64,000 nt of DNA from positions 744,001 through 808,000 of the forward strand of contig JARKIF010000001.1 of the NCBI GenBank assembly GCA_029378245.1, in the 5' to 3' direction. The stretch's first letter is position 1, and the number at the start of each line of letters is the position of its first letter. The position numbers and the translations under genes are program-made. Origin of the DNA: Roridomyces roridus (taxonomy: Eukaryota; Basidiomycota; Agaricomycetes; Agaricales; Mycenaceae). Below the pieces are notes generated by a model. The model searched no databases. It saw only the letters and a list, made by a program, of their open reading frames with translations, and was not told the DNA's origin. Positions 24,592 through 36,156 of this stretch are shown here, one piece after another.

Positions 24592-24938
24592 TCGCAGCAG
24601 GGAGGGGAGGGGAAGGAAGGAGGTGGGCGCGTGTGAGAGGGATGGCGGGTCCCGGCGTGAAAAGACCGCAACGAATGGAAATAGATTGCTGAGATCAAAC
24701 GGAGATGCAACCGGGTGATTTGAAATAAACTCCGTTGGCGGTACAAGTTGAAACACAGCTTTCTGAAAATCTTGGAGGAGCAAGGACTGGCTGACAGTGG
24801 ATTTTGAGAAGCTCTTGGCTCGAGAAAAAGGCGGCCAGTGTTAGAAAGTCAAGTGGCCGACCACGAGAATCAAAACGAAGCGGATCGGAAACTTGATCGA
24901 AAGCCGGTTGGGTCGGAGGATCGCGGAGTCAACTGCAT
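24592..24938. other. Spacer between GH79 and ATG22
   Basis: No gene seen. It holds the promoter of the second GH79 gene and the 3' flank of ATG22. Confidence 0.4.
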
Positions 24939-26967
24939 TTACACATCCATCTTGACATCCACATCCCCAGTATACGCACTCGCAAAATGCTCGCTCGCCT
25001 CAAACGCCTTGCGCTCCTGCTCTGCACGTATAAACGCCTCGCACTCGACCCGGCTCTTGTCCACATCGACGAAGTACAGGAATATTGTGCTCACAACACC
25101 GCTGCATAAATATTAGTGTGGCACCATAGCTTCAAGACTGCTTACAGCGCGAATAGAAACGCAAACGGCATATTGTCGTTGTTGCCCGAAGCCGTGATGA
25201 TCGCACTCGAAACGAAGGGGCCGATGAACGCAGACGTCTTGCCGATGACCGAAAAGAGTGCAAAGAACAAGAACATCTGTGGCAACGGCGACACCTCGCT
25301 GATCATGGTCTGGCTGTAAGCATACCATGGGCAAACCATCAATCCGTAAAACGCTTGGTAGAGCCAAATCTCCCAAACATGCTTGAACCCAAACTTGTCT
25401 GTGTGCACGCCGATGAGGCCCCAGATTGTCAGGATGATTATCCAGAATACGTTGAACGAGAGCATCTATGTGTCGTCAGATAAATCACTTGCCGGGAGAA
25501 GGAAGGAAGCTTACCGCCTTGGTGCTAATCTTGAACCGTTTCTGCACAATCCAGAAGAGATATATGCCCAGTCCTTGAGCGACAATTCCGACGATCAAGA
25601 GGAGTGTCAGCTGGAGAGTCGAATATGCCACGACACTGTTCTATGGTTAGTCGGCTTTCTGAGCACGAAATGATGTCACTTGCGTGTTTTGCAGAGTACC
25701 AATAACCGTCCTGCAGATGTGTCAATCCAAGTCGTCGAAAGAACGGTTAGACCAACACTGTGGTATTTAAAACATCTCCCCTGTCAGCTGTTCAGCATCT
25801 GAAATGTTCGGGAGTACAACACCCACATGAGAAAATAAAACACTAGATACAGGAACGTCTGCTTCAACCTCAGACATTCCCGAAACGCCACATACGTTTG
25901 CCTAAATCCAACTGTCAACAACGTCGTCCCACTGGGCAAATTCAACCCAGGGCGCCTCTTCTCTAGAACAAACCACGGGATGGCGCAAAGTAGCCATACG
26001 GCACCGGAGAAGGCTATGAGGACGCTAAACGCCTTGGTATTGTTCTCGGTGCTAGCGTCGGACTTGATGCCTTTGAGAATACCGACCATGATGGCGAGGA
26101 CGATGATTTCGCCGAGGGAGGAGATGGTGAATGAGATGTTGGAGATGCGATTCCGGGAGAGGGAGGTTAAGGTTGTGTGGTCTGCGAGGCTTTTTCTGCC
26201 GGATTTCACTTCCTCCAGCGATTCTTTGACTTCTGGGAGATCGCGTGCGAGGCCGGGGAATGCTGCGGTCCAAAATGTCAGGGCGCATTGGTAGGCGATT
26301 ACTGTCGCGTTTTTAGCTGCATTCGCACAGAAAAAATAGGTCTCACATCCAAGAATATACAGCACCACGCCTGATCGCCATTGCGACGCGTCCTCGACTC
26401 CGAGCCAACCAAAAGATACTGCTACGGCAAGGAGGGTGAAAAATATGGTGATATTCGGTCGGGAGGTGCCATAGTCCGCCCAAGCACCGATCATGAGAAG
26501 AAGGACGGCTTGGAGGGCGAACGAAATTCCATTTGCTTGGAGAAAGTCATTGGTTGGTTGACGAAGAAACGAAGGACTTGCTCATTAGAACGATCGAGTT
26601 GACTTAAAGTTCGTCAATGGAAGAAAAAGAAGCAGAAAAGCACGTACTGTCCCGGACCCGACCCAGATAGGGGAGCACACATCCGTTGTCCCCGCACGGA
26701 GCAGTAAACGGCGGCTGCGTAGGATCATACCCCGCCAAAAAGAGCAGGTTTTGGAATTGAGAGGGCCCAAAGTTGACTTACTGGCGCGTCAGCTGAGAAT
26801 CATAGAGATAAGACTGAGAGATTACACCCAGAGAGCCCGTTGTTGCCGATATAGTAGACATAGTACGCCCAGAGCTCGGGACGTGAGGTGGTCCATCGAG
26901 ACGAGTCTTCAGGTGGAGTTTCGAGCTCGGAGGCTGCCAGTTTCTTTTCCTCTGCGTCTGCAGACAT
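24939..26967 (-). CDS. ATG22: Vacuolar amino-acid effluxer, ATG22-like
   Basis: Major-facilitator-type membrane protein that exports amino acids from the vacuole after autophagic breakdown. The N-terminus MSADAEEKKLAASELETPPE is hydrophilic. PELWAYYVYYIGNNGLSG is the family signature, followed by FQNLLFLAGYDP-like and PCGDNGC-like stretches across exons and about twelve hydrophobic helices (LLLMIGAWADYG, LAVAVSFGWLG, FTISSLGEIIVLAIM, FLFFALFSVIGKTSAFIGP). The C-terminal tail DVDKSRVECEAFIRAEQERK is cytosolic. At least six short introns. It is divergent from MIC60 across a 350-base gap. The first true ATG was taken as start; an in-frame TTG 27 bases upstream was not. Confidence 0.88.
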
Positions 26968-27317
26968 GGGTGGAGGTAAAAAGACGTCAGTCAATCATAT
27001 TTTCGCGTGGAACGAAGGAGCTTCGGAGATGCCATCGTTTATCTTTGGGGCAAGATGAGGGCCGCCGCCGCGTTGATCAAAATGCAGGAACCTTCCGAGG
27101 TCAAATCTGGTTCCACAATTCGGAAAACAAAATGCAGGGCACTCTACAGATGCACAGAGTGCGGTTGACCCTTTACACAATTTTCTTTCACGCCTGGTTT
27201 TCAGAAACTGCATTTTCATCGAATCGAGCCACGTGTTTGCGGGTAAACACGGCTCCATCAACGACCGCGACTGCCCACTAGACTCAGACTGAGGCTACGG
27301 CCGGGCGCATACACGGG
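26968..27317. promoter_or_regulatory. Bidirectional promoter ATG22 / MIC60
   Basis: 350 bases separate the two divergent start codons. No other frame in it looks real, so it must contain the promoters of both genes. No TATA box or named operator was recognised. Confidence 0.5.
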
Positions 27318-29368
27318 ATGTATCGAGTGCTCCCTGTATCCAAACTACCGTCTCGGGCTACTGTTCGTGTTATACGACGGGTGAGTCCTCAGCAATCTTC
27401 GTGCTTTTCTTCCCTGAAATGTATACCAGCGCCTCGCCACGGAACCTCCTTCAGCCACGCCCAAGAAGCGGCATGTCGTGCGCAACATTCTGCTGTCCAC
27501 CACCGTGCTCGTCGGCACATTCTACGTCGGCAGCACCTTTGCGGCATTCCAGAGCGAGGCGTACTACGACTTTTTCACGGAGAATGTACCGCTCGGATAC
27601 TCGATGCTCTCGTACGCAGAAAGTCAGCACTGGGACACCATGACCCTCGAGTCTCTCCTCGCGTCGTCGAAAAAGTCCGTCGAGTCGGCTCAGCGCTACG
27701 TCACCGACACCATCAACGGGACTCCCAAGACGGTGCAGGAGGCGGTGGACAATGCCAAGCAGACCAAGGACGCTACCGTCAAGGCCATTCAAAACTCAAA
27801 AGACCGCGCCACTGGCGCTGTGGCCCGCATCAAGACTACTGTCACAAAAGAGGCGGCCCAGGCTACCGCGGTGGTCAAGCACCAGGGCGAGCAGTTCTCT
27901 CGGGGCGTGCAGGAGCTCATACGGGAGGCCGAGGCAGCTCTCGCGAAGGGCATCGACGTTGCAGAGCTGCCCACCACCCCCGAGGTCGCTGCACCACCTG
28001 CCGCAGATTCATCCACTGTCTACCACGCTCCTTTACCCATTGGCTTCGAACTGCCGCCAGGCTACGCTCGTCCTACCCCACCCAAGAAACCCGAACCTGT
28101 GGTGGAAATACCGCGCCTGGCCCCCATTTCCCCCGATTTGTCCTCCATCACATCCTCCGAGCCCATTATCGCCCACCTCGCAGGCACGATCGACGATCTC
28201 ACCGTCTACGTCGAGGCCAACCCCGCTACCACCGCCAAAGCCGCTTCGGTTCTCGAGGCTGCGAAATCCGACTTGACGGCGCTGGCTGCGCGCATCGACA
28301 AGGCGCGCGAGGACGAACGGACTGAGTTGGAGGCCAAGCTGGATGAGCAGACGCGGGACTACACGTTGAAGCTGATGGAGCTTGAGATGGCTGCTCAGGA
28401 TCGGCTGGACGGCCAGGAGCAGGAGTTTAGGCGATACTTTGATGAGGAGCGGGCGAGGCTGACACAGGCTTACCGGGAGAAGCTTGAGAATGAGCTGCAG
28501 ACCCAGACGGAACTCATCAATGAGAGGTCAATCCTATTCAATCTCACATGCACGCGAAACTACTGACAAGGATAATATAGGCTCAAGGAGGAGGTTATCG
28601 CGCAGGGCATCGAGCTGCAGCGCCGCTGGATCCGCGAGATTAAGGTCCGCGTCGAGGAGGAGCGTGGTGGGCGATTGGCAAAGATCGACGAGCTGTCAGC
28701 GAACCTCAAGCGGCTCGAGCGGGTCGCTCTGGACAACTCCATCTACCTGGACGAAAACATCCGCATACACTCCCTTTGGTCTGCCCTCCGCGCCGTTTCC
28801 TCTTCTGCTCTCTCCTCCCCCGTACGCAAGCCATTCCGCGAGGAATTGCGTGCCCTCCGGCATCTCGCAGAGGCTCGCGAAGATCCCGTCGCTTCAGCGG
28901 CCCTCGACTCGCTCGAGGCGTCTGACGTGCCCGACATCGGGGTCGAGCCATTTGCGGACCTGGCGACGTGGTTCGCCAATGAGGTCGCCCCTAAGGTGTC
29001 TCACGTCGCTCTCGTGCCGGACCAAAACGCCGGGCTCCTCTCGCACCTTGCGAGCCGTGCGTTTGCAGGCCTGCAATTCAAGCGACATGGGCTTGTGAGC
29101 GGCGGGGATGTATTGAGCGTGTTGGCGAGGGCCGAGTATTATCTTAATGAGAAGGATCTGGATAGTGCGACAAGGGAGCTGAATCAGCTCGGGGGGACGG
29201 CCAAGTTGCTGCTGAGGGACTGGTTGGAGGCGGCGAGGAGGAGGCTGGAGGTGCAGCAGGCTTTAGATGTAAGTCTTTCCTTATTTTTGAGAAGAGCAGT
29301 GCGGGTGCTGATGAATTTTTTAGGTTGTGCAAACCCAAGCTACGCTTGCGTCCTTACTGGTTGTGTAG
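27318..29368 (+). CDS. MIC60: MICOS subunit MIC60 (mitofilin)
   Basis: Inner-membrane protein that holds crista junctions. The first exon MYRVLPVSKLPSRATVRVIRR is an arginine-rich mitochondrial presequence, spliced by a 49-base intron to RLATEPPSATPKKRHVVRN. The membrane helix ILLSTTVLVGTFYVGSTFAA follows. A long region rich in charged residues and coiled coil (for example EEVIAQGIELQRRWIREI) faces the intermembrane space. The C-terminal mitofilin domain has LDNSIYLDENIRIHSLWSAL, HLASRAFAGLQFKRHGLVSG and LNQLGGTAKLLLRDWLEAAR. Two later introns fit GT-AG and keep the frame, giving the end LASLLVV. It is the only plus-strand gene of the conserved island. Confidence 0.9.
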
Positions 29369-29749
29369 CTGGTGACATTATAATAGAATTCAGTTCCACC
29401 ATACTCACGGATAGAAGGACCTATCGCTGCGTGGGCAAAGTACTGGACGTCGTGAGAGGACCGCTGTCATTAACCATGAGGGAAACGTCCGTAACCGAGA
29501 CGTGACGACGTCGCTCGGCGCCAGTGCCATCGAGCAATACTATGCTTTGCGTCTCTGTTAGACGTACCTCTCCGTTTCCAGAGTTCCATTGCCATGGCTG
29601 CAGCAAGGCTGGCATATTCAAATGGTGTATTCCTGTCGTGCTTGTCAGTGTCAGAACCCCCTTTCCGATTGACCACCACCACCACCTCAATCGTGCGTAG
29701 GTCTGGCCGTACGCTGCATACATCGATCCTCACCTCTTCCAGCGTCCCA
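29369..29749. other. Boundary between conserved island and right F-box cluster
   Basis: No gene seen. An upstream ATG at 29594 is in frame with the F-box gene and could add a 52-residue low-complexity extension (TTTTTS), but relatives start at MSEL. Confidence 0.4.
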
Positions 29750-31015
29750 ATGTCTGAGCTAGAAATCCAAACGCTCATCGCCAAAGTCTCCGCTGATATC
29801 GAGCGGCAGACAGAAGTCCTTAGGGGCCTCGAGCGTGACAAAAAGCTTCTTTACCGTCGACTCAACGCCGTGCGCGATCCTGTTGCAAAATTGCCACTCG
29901 AAATCTCAGCCGAGATTTTTCTCCACTGCGTGGACGGATACCCCGTCACGCCGGAATCCGCCCCTTGGCTCCTCCTTCACGTCTGCCATGCGTGGACAGA
30001 GATTGCCGCAGCCACTCCTGCGTTATGGACCGAGCTCGACCTCCACCTCCGTCGACTGGAGGTTTTTCCAGAGCTTCTCCAGAATTGGCTCCAATGGACG
30101 AGGAACTGTCCTTTGAAGATATCCCTCAAGGGATATGTGGGACCTCGTGTTGCTTCCGCCATCTGGCTTCACTCGCAGAAGCTCACATCTCTGCACGTCC
30201 ACTTTACCGGTGTGACTGTGGATGAATACTACGACGATGGCTACTACAAGGCCGTCGGAGACCTCGACACGCTACCTCAGGAGCCGCTATTCTGTCTTCG
30301 AGAGTTGACCTTTGTCGGCCGCACTGATATCGAATTCTCATGGTGCTCGATCTTTCAAGTTCTGCGTATTTGCCCAAACCTCGTCAATTTGGACTTTCAA
30401 AGCATGCCCCTGATTCGACGTTTGGATATCCCGAATGACTTGGAGCCAGTGCTCCTCCCGAGTCTGCGCCGATTCGGTTCTGATGGACGACTCGCAAAAT
30501 ATTTACAGTATATAACGGCGCCTCGACTGGAAACTCTCACTTTTCGATCGGTCCAAGACCCCTGCGATGAGAACATCCTCTCCTTCCTGCGGCGATCGTC
30601 ACCACCAGTCCGGGTGTTGGAGCTAGAATCCTCCTACATCAGCGACCCGGATTTCGCGCGATTCCCTGAATTCTTCGCTCTCCTTCCCACTGTGGACCAC
30701 TTGAAGCTTCGGAATTGGGCAATAGATCGTGCGGCCCAGTTAATTCGTATCCTGCCACTGCGAGTCCCGAATCTTCGGACTCTGGAGCTTTTCTACGACG
30801 ATTTCAGCCACCCTGCTTCCGATCCAAAGTGGAATATGCTGGTGACTAGCCTGGGCGGTTGTCGCGGCAGCAGAATACAGAGTATTCGCTTGACCGTCGC
30901 TCGTGGGCTCGTCGGGGCCAAGGAAAACACGCGTGCCGCATTTCGAGAACTTGGGGCTGGTGGGATGGACGTTCGGGTCGTGGATGACGAGGGGCAAGAT
31001 CTTCTTTCTGCATAA
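29750..31015 (+). CDS. F-box/LRR-like protein, intact (locus C')
   Basis: Single-exon gene of about 421 residues: coiled coil MSELEIQTLIAKVSADIERQ, linker, F-box-like KLPLEISAEIFLHCVDG, LLLHVCHAWTEIAAATPALW, irregular LRRs (LTFVGRTDIEFSWCSIF, APRLETLTF, FLRRSSPPVRVLEL) and the tail GAGGMDVRVVDDEGQDLLSA. It is the closest relative of the intact minus-strand gene at 4812-6092, including the tail. Both intact genes of the family therefore belong to the same pair. Predicted role: substrate receptor of an SCF ubiquitin ligase; target unknown. Confidence 0.82.
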   Translation: MSELEIQTLIAKVSADIERQTEVLRGLERDKKLLYRRLNAVRDPVAKLPLEISAEIFLHCVDGYPVTPESAPWLLLHVCHAWTEIAAATPALWTELDLHLRRLEVFPELLQNWLQWTRNCPLKISLKGYVGPRVASAIWLHSQKLTSLHVHFTGVTVDEYYDDGYYKAVGDLDTLPQEPLFCLRELTFVGRTDIEFSWCSIFQVLRICPNLVNLDFQSMPLIRRLDIPNDLEPVLLPSLRRFGSDGRLAKYLQYITAPRLETLTFRSVQDPCDENILSFLRRSSPPVRVLELESSYISDPDFARFPEFFALLPTVDHLKLRNWAIDRAAQLIRILPLRVPNLRTLELFYDDFSHPASDPKWNMLVTSLGGCRGSRIQSIRLTVARGLVGAKENTRAAFRELGAGGMDVRVVDDEGQDLLSA

Positions 31016-31497
31016 GTGGGACCGTGCCGTGCGGCGTGCCAATGCCGTGTAATCCTCCTTCCTTCCTGCATCGTAGTAATATAGACGTCTGACTCGGGCT
31101 GAGCACTGTTTTTATAGTGTATGGTATATGTTCTGTCTCCTTGGAGTACTTGAGGATTCGTAAAAATAGGGGCATTTTGAGTTTGACGCGATGCAATGTC
31201 CATCACGTGCACCAAACTCTTTTGATTTCGACCCACTCGCGCGCGTCCTTGTCGCAGCTGGAACCCCGAACCGACGGTCTCAGCGAAATCTTTCCGTTCC
31301 AACCTCCGCGGAACGAAGCCTCATCGGCCGTCGACACCCTCCCGCCCTCAAAATTGTCGACTCCCCATCGCGGATCCACGGAGAGTTGCAAGCAGAGCTG
31401 CGAACCGAGTTCGGAGATTCGCGTCTAAGCTGTACGTGTGCTCCTCTTAAGCGTTGCCAAACGAGCCTCACCTCCCTGCGCTTTTGCAGTGTGAACA
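31016..31497. other. Intergenic stretch, C' to D'
   Basis: No gene seen. Holds the 3' flank of C' (partly shared with 4.6-4.8 kb) and the promoter of D'. Confidence 0.4.
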
Positions 31498-32781
31498 ATG
31501 TCTGAGCTAGAACTCGAGACACTCATCGCTCAAGTCTCCGCTGATAGCGAGGGGAAGAAAACCGTTTCCGCTCAAAAAAGGCTCGGGCTCAATAAAAGCC
31601 TTCTTCGCCGGCTGAACGCCGTGCGCGATCCTATCTCAAGATTACCACTCGAAATATCGGCCGAGATCTTTCTCCAGTGTCTGCCGTCCGACGAGGAGCC
31701 TCGACCCAGCGATATCCGCATGGTCCTTCTCAATGTTTGTCACGCTTGGACAACCATTGCGATATCCACTCCTGGATTATGGGCAGAGCTCGACATCCAC
31801 CTCCCTCGATCGCGACCAGAGGCATTTCCAGAGCTGCTACAGCGCCGGCTCCAATGGTCGAGCAACCGTCCCTTAAAGATATCCGTGGAGTCTCGTGCTG
31901 TATCCGTCCTTTGGCTTCACTCGCAGCGTCTCACATCTCTGCTCATCCACTTTACCAAAGTCACCATACTACGAGGATGGCCACTATAACCCTCTGGGGG
32001 GCATGATACCCGAGAAACGCTTTTGCGTCTTCAAGAGCTGTCGTTTGTCGGCCGGAGTTCAATCGAAATGTCATGGCGCTCGATCTTTCAATTGCTGCGT
32101 CTTTCCCCAAACCTCGTTCATTTGAACTTTAAAGACATGCCCCACATTCGGAATCTGGATGTTCCGAAAGAGCCCGTGCTCCTCCCGAGTCTGCGTCAGC
32201 TCAGTTGTAATGGAGGGTTGCTCCCCATTCATTTGCAATGCATAACGGCGCCCCGACTCGAAAATCTCACTCTTCGGTTTGTCAAAAACGCATCTACTAA
32301 CCGCCACATCCTCTCTTTCCTGCGGCGATCGTCACCGTCACTCCGAGTGTTGGAGCTGGAGCATGTCAACAAACGGTTTCTCCAGGGGCTCGCTAGTTTC
32401 TTCGCTCTCCTTCCTACCATTGACCATCTGAAGCTTCAGAACTGGCGAGTCGGCAATATGGCGGAGTTGCTTGGCATCTTGATGCAGCCCGCCGCTTCCC
32501 TCGTCTGGATACATCCCGCCGCGTCCCTCGGCCCGAATCTTCGGACTATCGAGATTTTCTGCGACGGCGCTTCACACCACCCCGCGTCCGACTCAAAGTG
32601 GAGCACGCTGGCGACTAGCCTGGGCGTATGTCGTGGCAGAATACCGACTATCCGCTTGACAGCCGCTCATGGTTTAACCGCCGCTTCGGAAGGCACGCTT
32701 GCCGTATTCCGAGAGCTTGGGGCTGCTGGGGACATTCGAGTCGTGGACGGTGATGGGAAAGACCTTCTCTCTGTTTTGTAA
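31498..32781 (+). pseudogene. F-box/LRR-like pseudogene (locus D')
   Basis: The N-terminus MSELELETLIAQVSADSE, the F-box RLPLEISAEIFLQCLPS and LLNVCHAWTTIAISTPGLW are intact. At about 31965 an eight-base deletion removes most of VDDYYEDG-coding sequence; about 50 bases later the same one-base deletion as in locus B (ATACCC instead of ATACCCC) restores the original frame. A stop at 31987 lies in the shifted stretch, so translation would end there. The second half is open (LRLQELSFVGRSS to VVDGDGKDLLSVL). A short internal duplication (PAASLVWIHPAASLG) is also visible. Confidence 0.78.
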
Positions 32782-33112
32782 GCACACGAATTGGATGTCG
32801 TCGAGTACGCTGAATTACAGACGTGAACGGAATTTGGAACTCCGGTGGGATAAGTATGGCAAGCTGATATGTAAGGGGTCGTCTTCAGCTACACAGACAC
32901 TCGATTTGTGACGTGGGACACGACGGCGCCACCCGTCGCCTCGAACAATGAGCGGCGCTACAGCGGCGGGAGCGAACAATGCGGCGCGGTGACACACAGA
33001 CGTCAACAGTGCTCTTTCTTCCTTACTACCACGATCGCTCTGCTTTTCTTTCCAGTACGCCCTCCGCTTGATTCCCCGACTGTAAAAGCTCACTTCACAC
33101 GCGTAGATGACC
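32782..33112. other. Intergenic stretch, D' to A'
   Basis: No gene seen. The part next to A' resembles the 5' flank of locus A near 2.75-2.9 kb. Confidence 0.4.
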
Positions 33113-35955
33113 ATGTCCGTTCCAGAGCTCGAGGCCGGCCTCGAGTCTGTTCGCGCAGCAATCGAGCAGCAGACAACTCCAGCGCGAGGAAATCCTCCTT
33201 GGACGCCAACTCAACGCTGAGCGCGATCCAGTGACGAAATTGCCACCCGAAATCACCTCCGAAATCTTCATCCAGTGCATCTCCGTGTCACGTCATCCTC
33301 AACGTGAAGCTCGCTGCATCCCCATTCTTCTCCTCAACATCTGCCATTCGTGGAGCGCCGTCGCAGTCTCCACACCGCAGCTGTGGACTGGGATTAACAT
33401 CCCCTTTCCACGCCCCAAAGGCTCCAATGAAGTGTTGGGGACGTCTCTGGGGGGGTAGGGTACGTTGAATTTCAACCTAGTTTTAACCACGCGGTACGTT
33501 GAGTTTCACTGAAGCCTACGTTGATTTTCACCGGGCCTACATTGATTTTCACCTCCAGATTACGTTGAAATCTACGTCGATAATCAACGTGATATGGCCA
33601 AAATCACTGCTCCTTCCACATGAGGTTCCCAGTGAATCTCGACGTGATTTACGTTGAATTGGGTAAAACTGCCAGCACTGCAGCACCCCATATACACTCT
33701 CACTAAAGCCTCATTCAGGCAATTAAAAGGGGAAAAGAACAAGTGCATTGAATGAATATTACAGCTAAACTAACTAGTTACAGGTGGAGGCTGACCAACC
33801 CGTATACGAAGGCGGGGCCCGCCCGCGAGGACGGACGACAGCAGTGGGGCGTGAGGAAGGCGAAAAGGCAACGGGGGAGCAAGCGGCGGCAACACCTTGA
33901 ACTTGGATGGGGTACAGACTGGTGCAGATTCGGACTTGACGAACTCGACGAAGTTGAAAGCCAAAGATTTGATGCACTTCATGAGTTGAGCGTGTGGCGA
34001 AACATCTTGCATGGGAATGGCAGAGTGAAGCAGCAGGAACGGAGGTCTTCAAATATGAGCAGCGTGCAACTTGAAGACCACGGCAGAGCAAGCTTCGAGC
34101 GGCGACGTTGGCGTTGACATGGTGGTCGGCGTGATTTGAGAAACCGTGGGGCTTGGGCTTCATTTTGCGATTCGTTGACAGCGGAAGACGGCGCGTTGTT
34201 GCTGCGTTGCGATAGCCGGTAGTAACACCGGTGAGTGGATAACGGCACCATCACCAAGGGCCGACGGGAAGCGCGATGGGGGCGGCGGCTGCGGACGCAG
34301 AGGGTCTCTGGATGAAGGGAGTAGGCCTGGAGCGGGGGAAGGTTTTGACGGCGAGAGTGATATAGAAGCGTGACCCTGGGGAAGGCAGACAGCCGGCGGG
34401 CGGCACGTGGTAGGCTTGAGACGTGCAGTGGTCAGCGGCTGCGGACGCAGAGAGGGTGCAGGCGGGCATGAGCATGGGGAGCGAGCGGGAGATCTGAGAC
34501 GACGTCCTGAGGGCGAGGGTGGCATTCAAGACAGTGGTCTGGGGCTCGCCGGGTCGGAGGTGAGCGGTATGAGATCGCGTGACGGCGGTGTGGACGAGGT
34601 GGTGGCAGCTGGGGGAAGTCGAGGCTTGCGTGAGGACGTGGGCGACATGGAGGAAAGGAAGAAAAAAGAGCAAGGAAATCATGCCACGTCGCAATCAATG
34701 GCGCAATATCGGTACTCGGTCACTGATCCGGTCGGAGTTTGAAGGACTTCAGACAACTGTCGTGATCAGGTCTCCAAGGAAAATTGTGAGTTCGGTTAGG
34801 GCCCAAGATGGACACGTACCGAGTGGAGGGCAATTGGCTTCACCTTCATTGGGTTGACACCTGGGCATGTTAATGAAGTGCCGTGAAATTCAACGTAGAA
34901 CGGGTTGAATCAGAATTCAACGTAAATTCAACAGTGAATCAAAATCACCGGAAGTCAATGGAAGATACGTTGATAGTTGGTATTCACCAGGAATTACGTT
35001 GAATTTCAACGTGATGCAGCTCCATAGTGCGTGGCTTGATCGCTCTCGGAATCATCCATTCCGTGTGTACATGGAGGGACCCCTCGATCCCGAGGAAGCT
35101 ACCCTCCTCTGGCGCCATTCTGAGCGGCTGAGCTCTTTTCACTTCATCATCCCCACTGGGCAGGCCCCGCCCTTCCGACTCTTTCACGGTATGGAACCCC
35201 CGGAATCGCTGCCGTCCCTCCGAGTCTTCTCGATGTACGGTCGTTATGCTGATTGCGCCTGGCCTGCGATACGACGATTGCTGCGTGCCACCCCGAACCT
35301 CGTCGAGCTGAACCTCGGCGGGATCCCGCTGGTCGACAGCACGCACGGCTCGTCGACAGACAATTTACGTCTCCCGAATCTCCGTCGGATTAGTTTTCGT
35401 TGTCCCACCGCCGATTTGATGCGTGTCTCGGCCCAGCTGGAGTATCTCTCTGTGTCCACAGAAAATATCTCCATCGACGAATTCCGCTCCCTCCTGGAGC
35501 AATCACCCGGCCTCAAACGGCTCCGTGTCGAGGAGAGCACCTGGAGCACAGGCGAATTGCGTCGCATGCCGTTGAGTCAACTCATGTCGTTCATCCCTGC
35601 TCTCGCACATCTGGATATTTGGTCTTTCGAGCACGAAACGGCAGAAGTGCTGTTTACTCTTTTGGCAGAGTCCACGCCGGGCTCGTCTCGGATCCTCCCG
35701 CAACTCCAATCTCTGGAGATTCGTCCCCTCAATGCTCAACCCTCAGCCTCATCGTTGGAGGTGCTCCTCACCGCACTCTGTGGGCGTCGCGATAGTCTAC
35801 GGACTGTCCGCATTGAAATGAGTGACACCGTTACACTCCCGCGGTTTGTTGTTTCGCCTGATACTTTGGCGTCAATGCGCCAACTGGTGGCGGAGGGAAT
35901 GGATATTTACATTGGACTTTTCTTGGGGAAACAGAATTTTCTTTCCGTGTCGTGA
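33113..35955 (+). pseudogene. F-box/LRR-like gene split by a transposon (locus A')
   Basis: Partner of locus A. The start MSVPELEAGLESVRAAIEQQ is followed by a deletion of about 20 bases relative to locus A, which shifts the frame before the F-box KLPPEITSEIFIQCISV. LLLNICHSWSAVAVSTPQLW follows and the gene is then cut by an insertion of about 1.6 kb. Coding sequence resumes with SAWLDRSRNHPF and runs open through the LRRs (FSMYGRYADCAWPAIRRLL, AGPGLKRL-like repeats) to FLGKQNFLSVS. Here the stretch that is frameshifted in locus A is intact, so the two copies were inactivated independently. Confidence 0.78.
33440..35015. mobile_element. Non-autonomous DNA element with subterminal motif arrays
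   Basis: Both ends carry arrays of the motif TACGTTGAWTTTCA and variants: about seven in the first 220 bases, and several in the last 150 bases partly in opposite orientation. The outermost near-palindromes ACGTTGAATTTCAAC and its complement act as imperfect terminal inverted repeats. The GC-richer centre has no transposase; a near-identical GCGGCTGCGGACGCAGAG block occurs twice about 150 bases apart. No target duplication could be fixed, so the borders are good only to about 15 bases. It lies in the coding sequence of A'. Confidence 0.6.
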
Positions 35956-36156
35956 AGTCGACTCCGCGGTTGAGTTCGGAGGCCCAAGGAATGAGATGAA
36001 ACTCCAGAGTCGGGGTGGCGTATAGGGAGCAAGTAGCTAGGCCTTTCTTGATTGTATTTCTTGGGAATCGAGCGAATGGTGGCCGCAGCAACTGATTCAC
36101 ACCGCCTGTCAAAAAAACTCTTTTTGACTCTAACACTCGCCATTTCTTTCACTGCG

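Noticed and set aside
24591..24783. Longer N-terminus for the second GH79 gene
   Set aside because: The extension has no true ATG at its start and would bury the clear signal peptide that begins MRPSSLSFLLLQ.
33752..34742. Protein-coding genes inside the DNA element
   Set aside because: Frames on both strands overlap in GC-rich sequence, have low-complexity products and show no known motif.
33440..35015. Assignment of the DNA element to the KDZ or another named superfamily with an 8-base target duplication
   Set aside because: No target duplication of any fixed length could be found at the borders and there is no transposase to classify.
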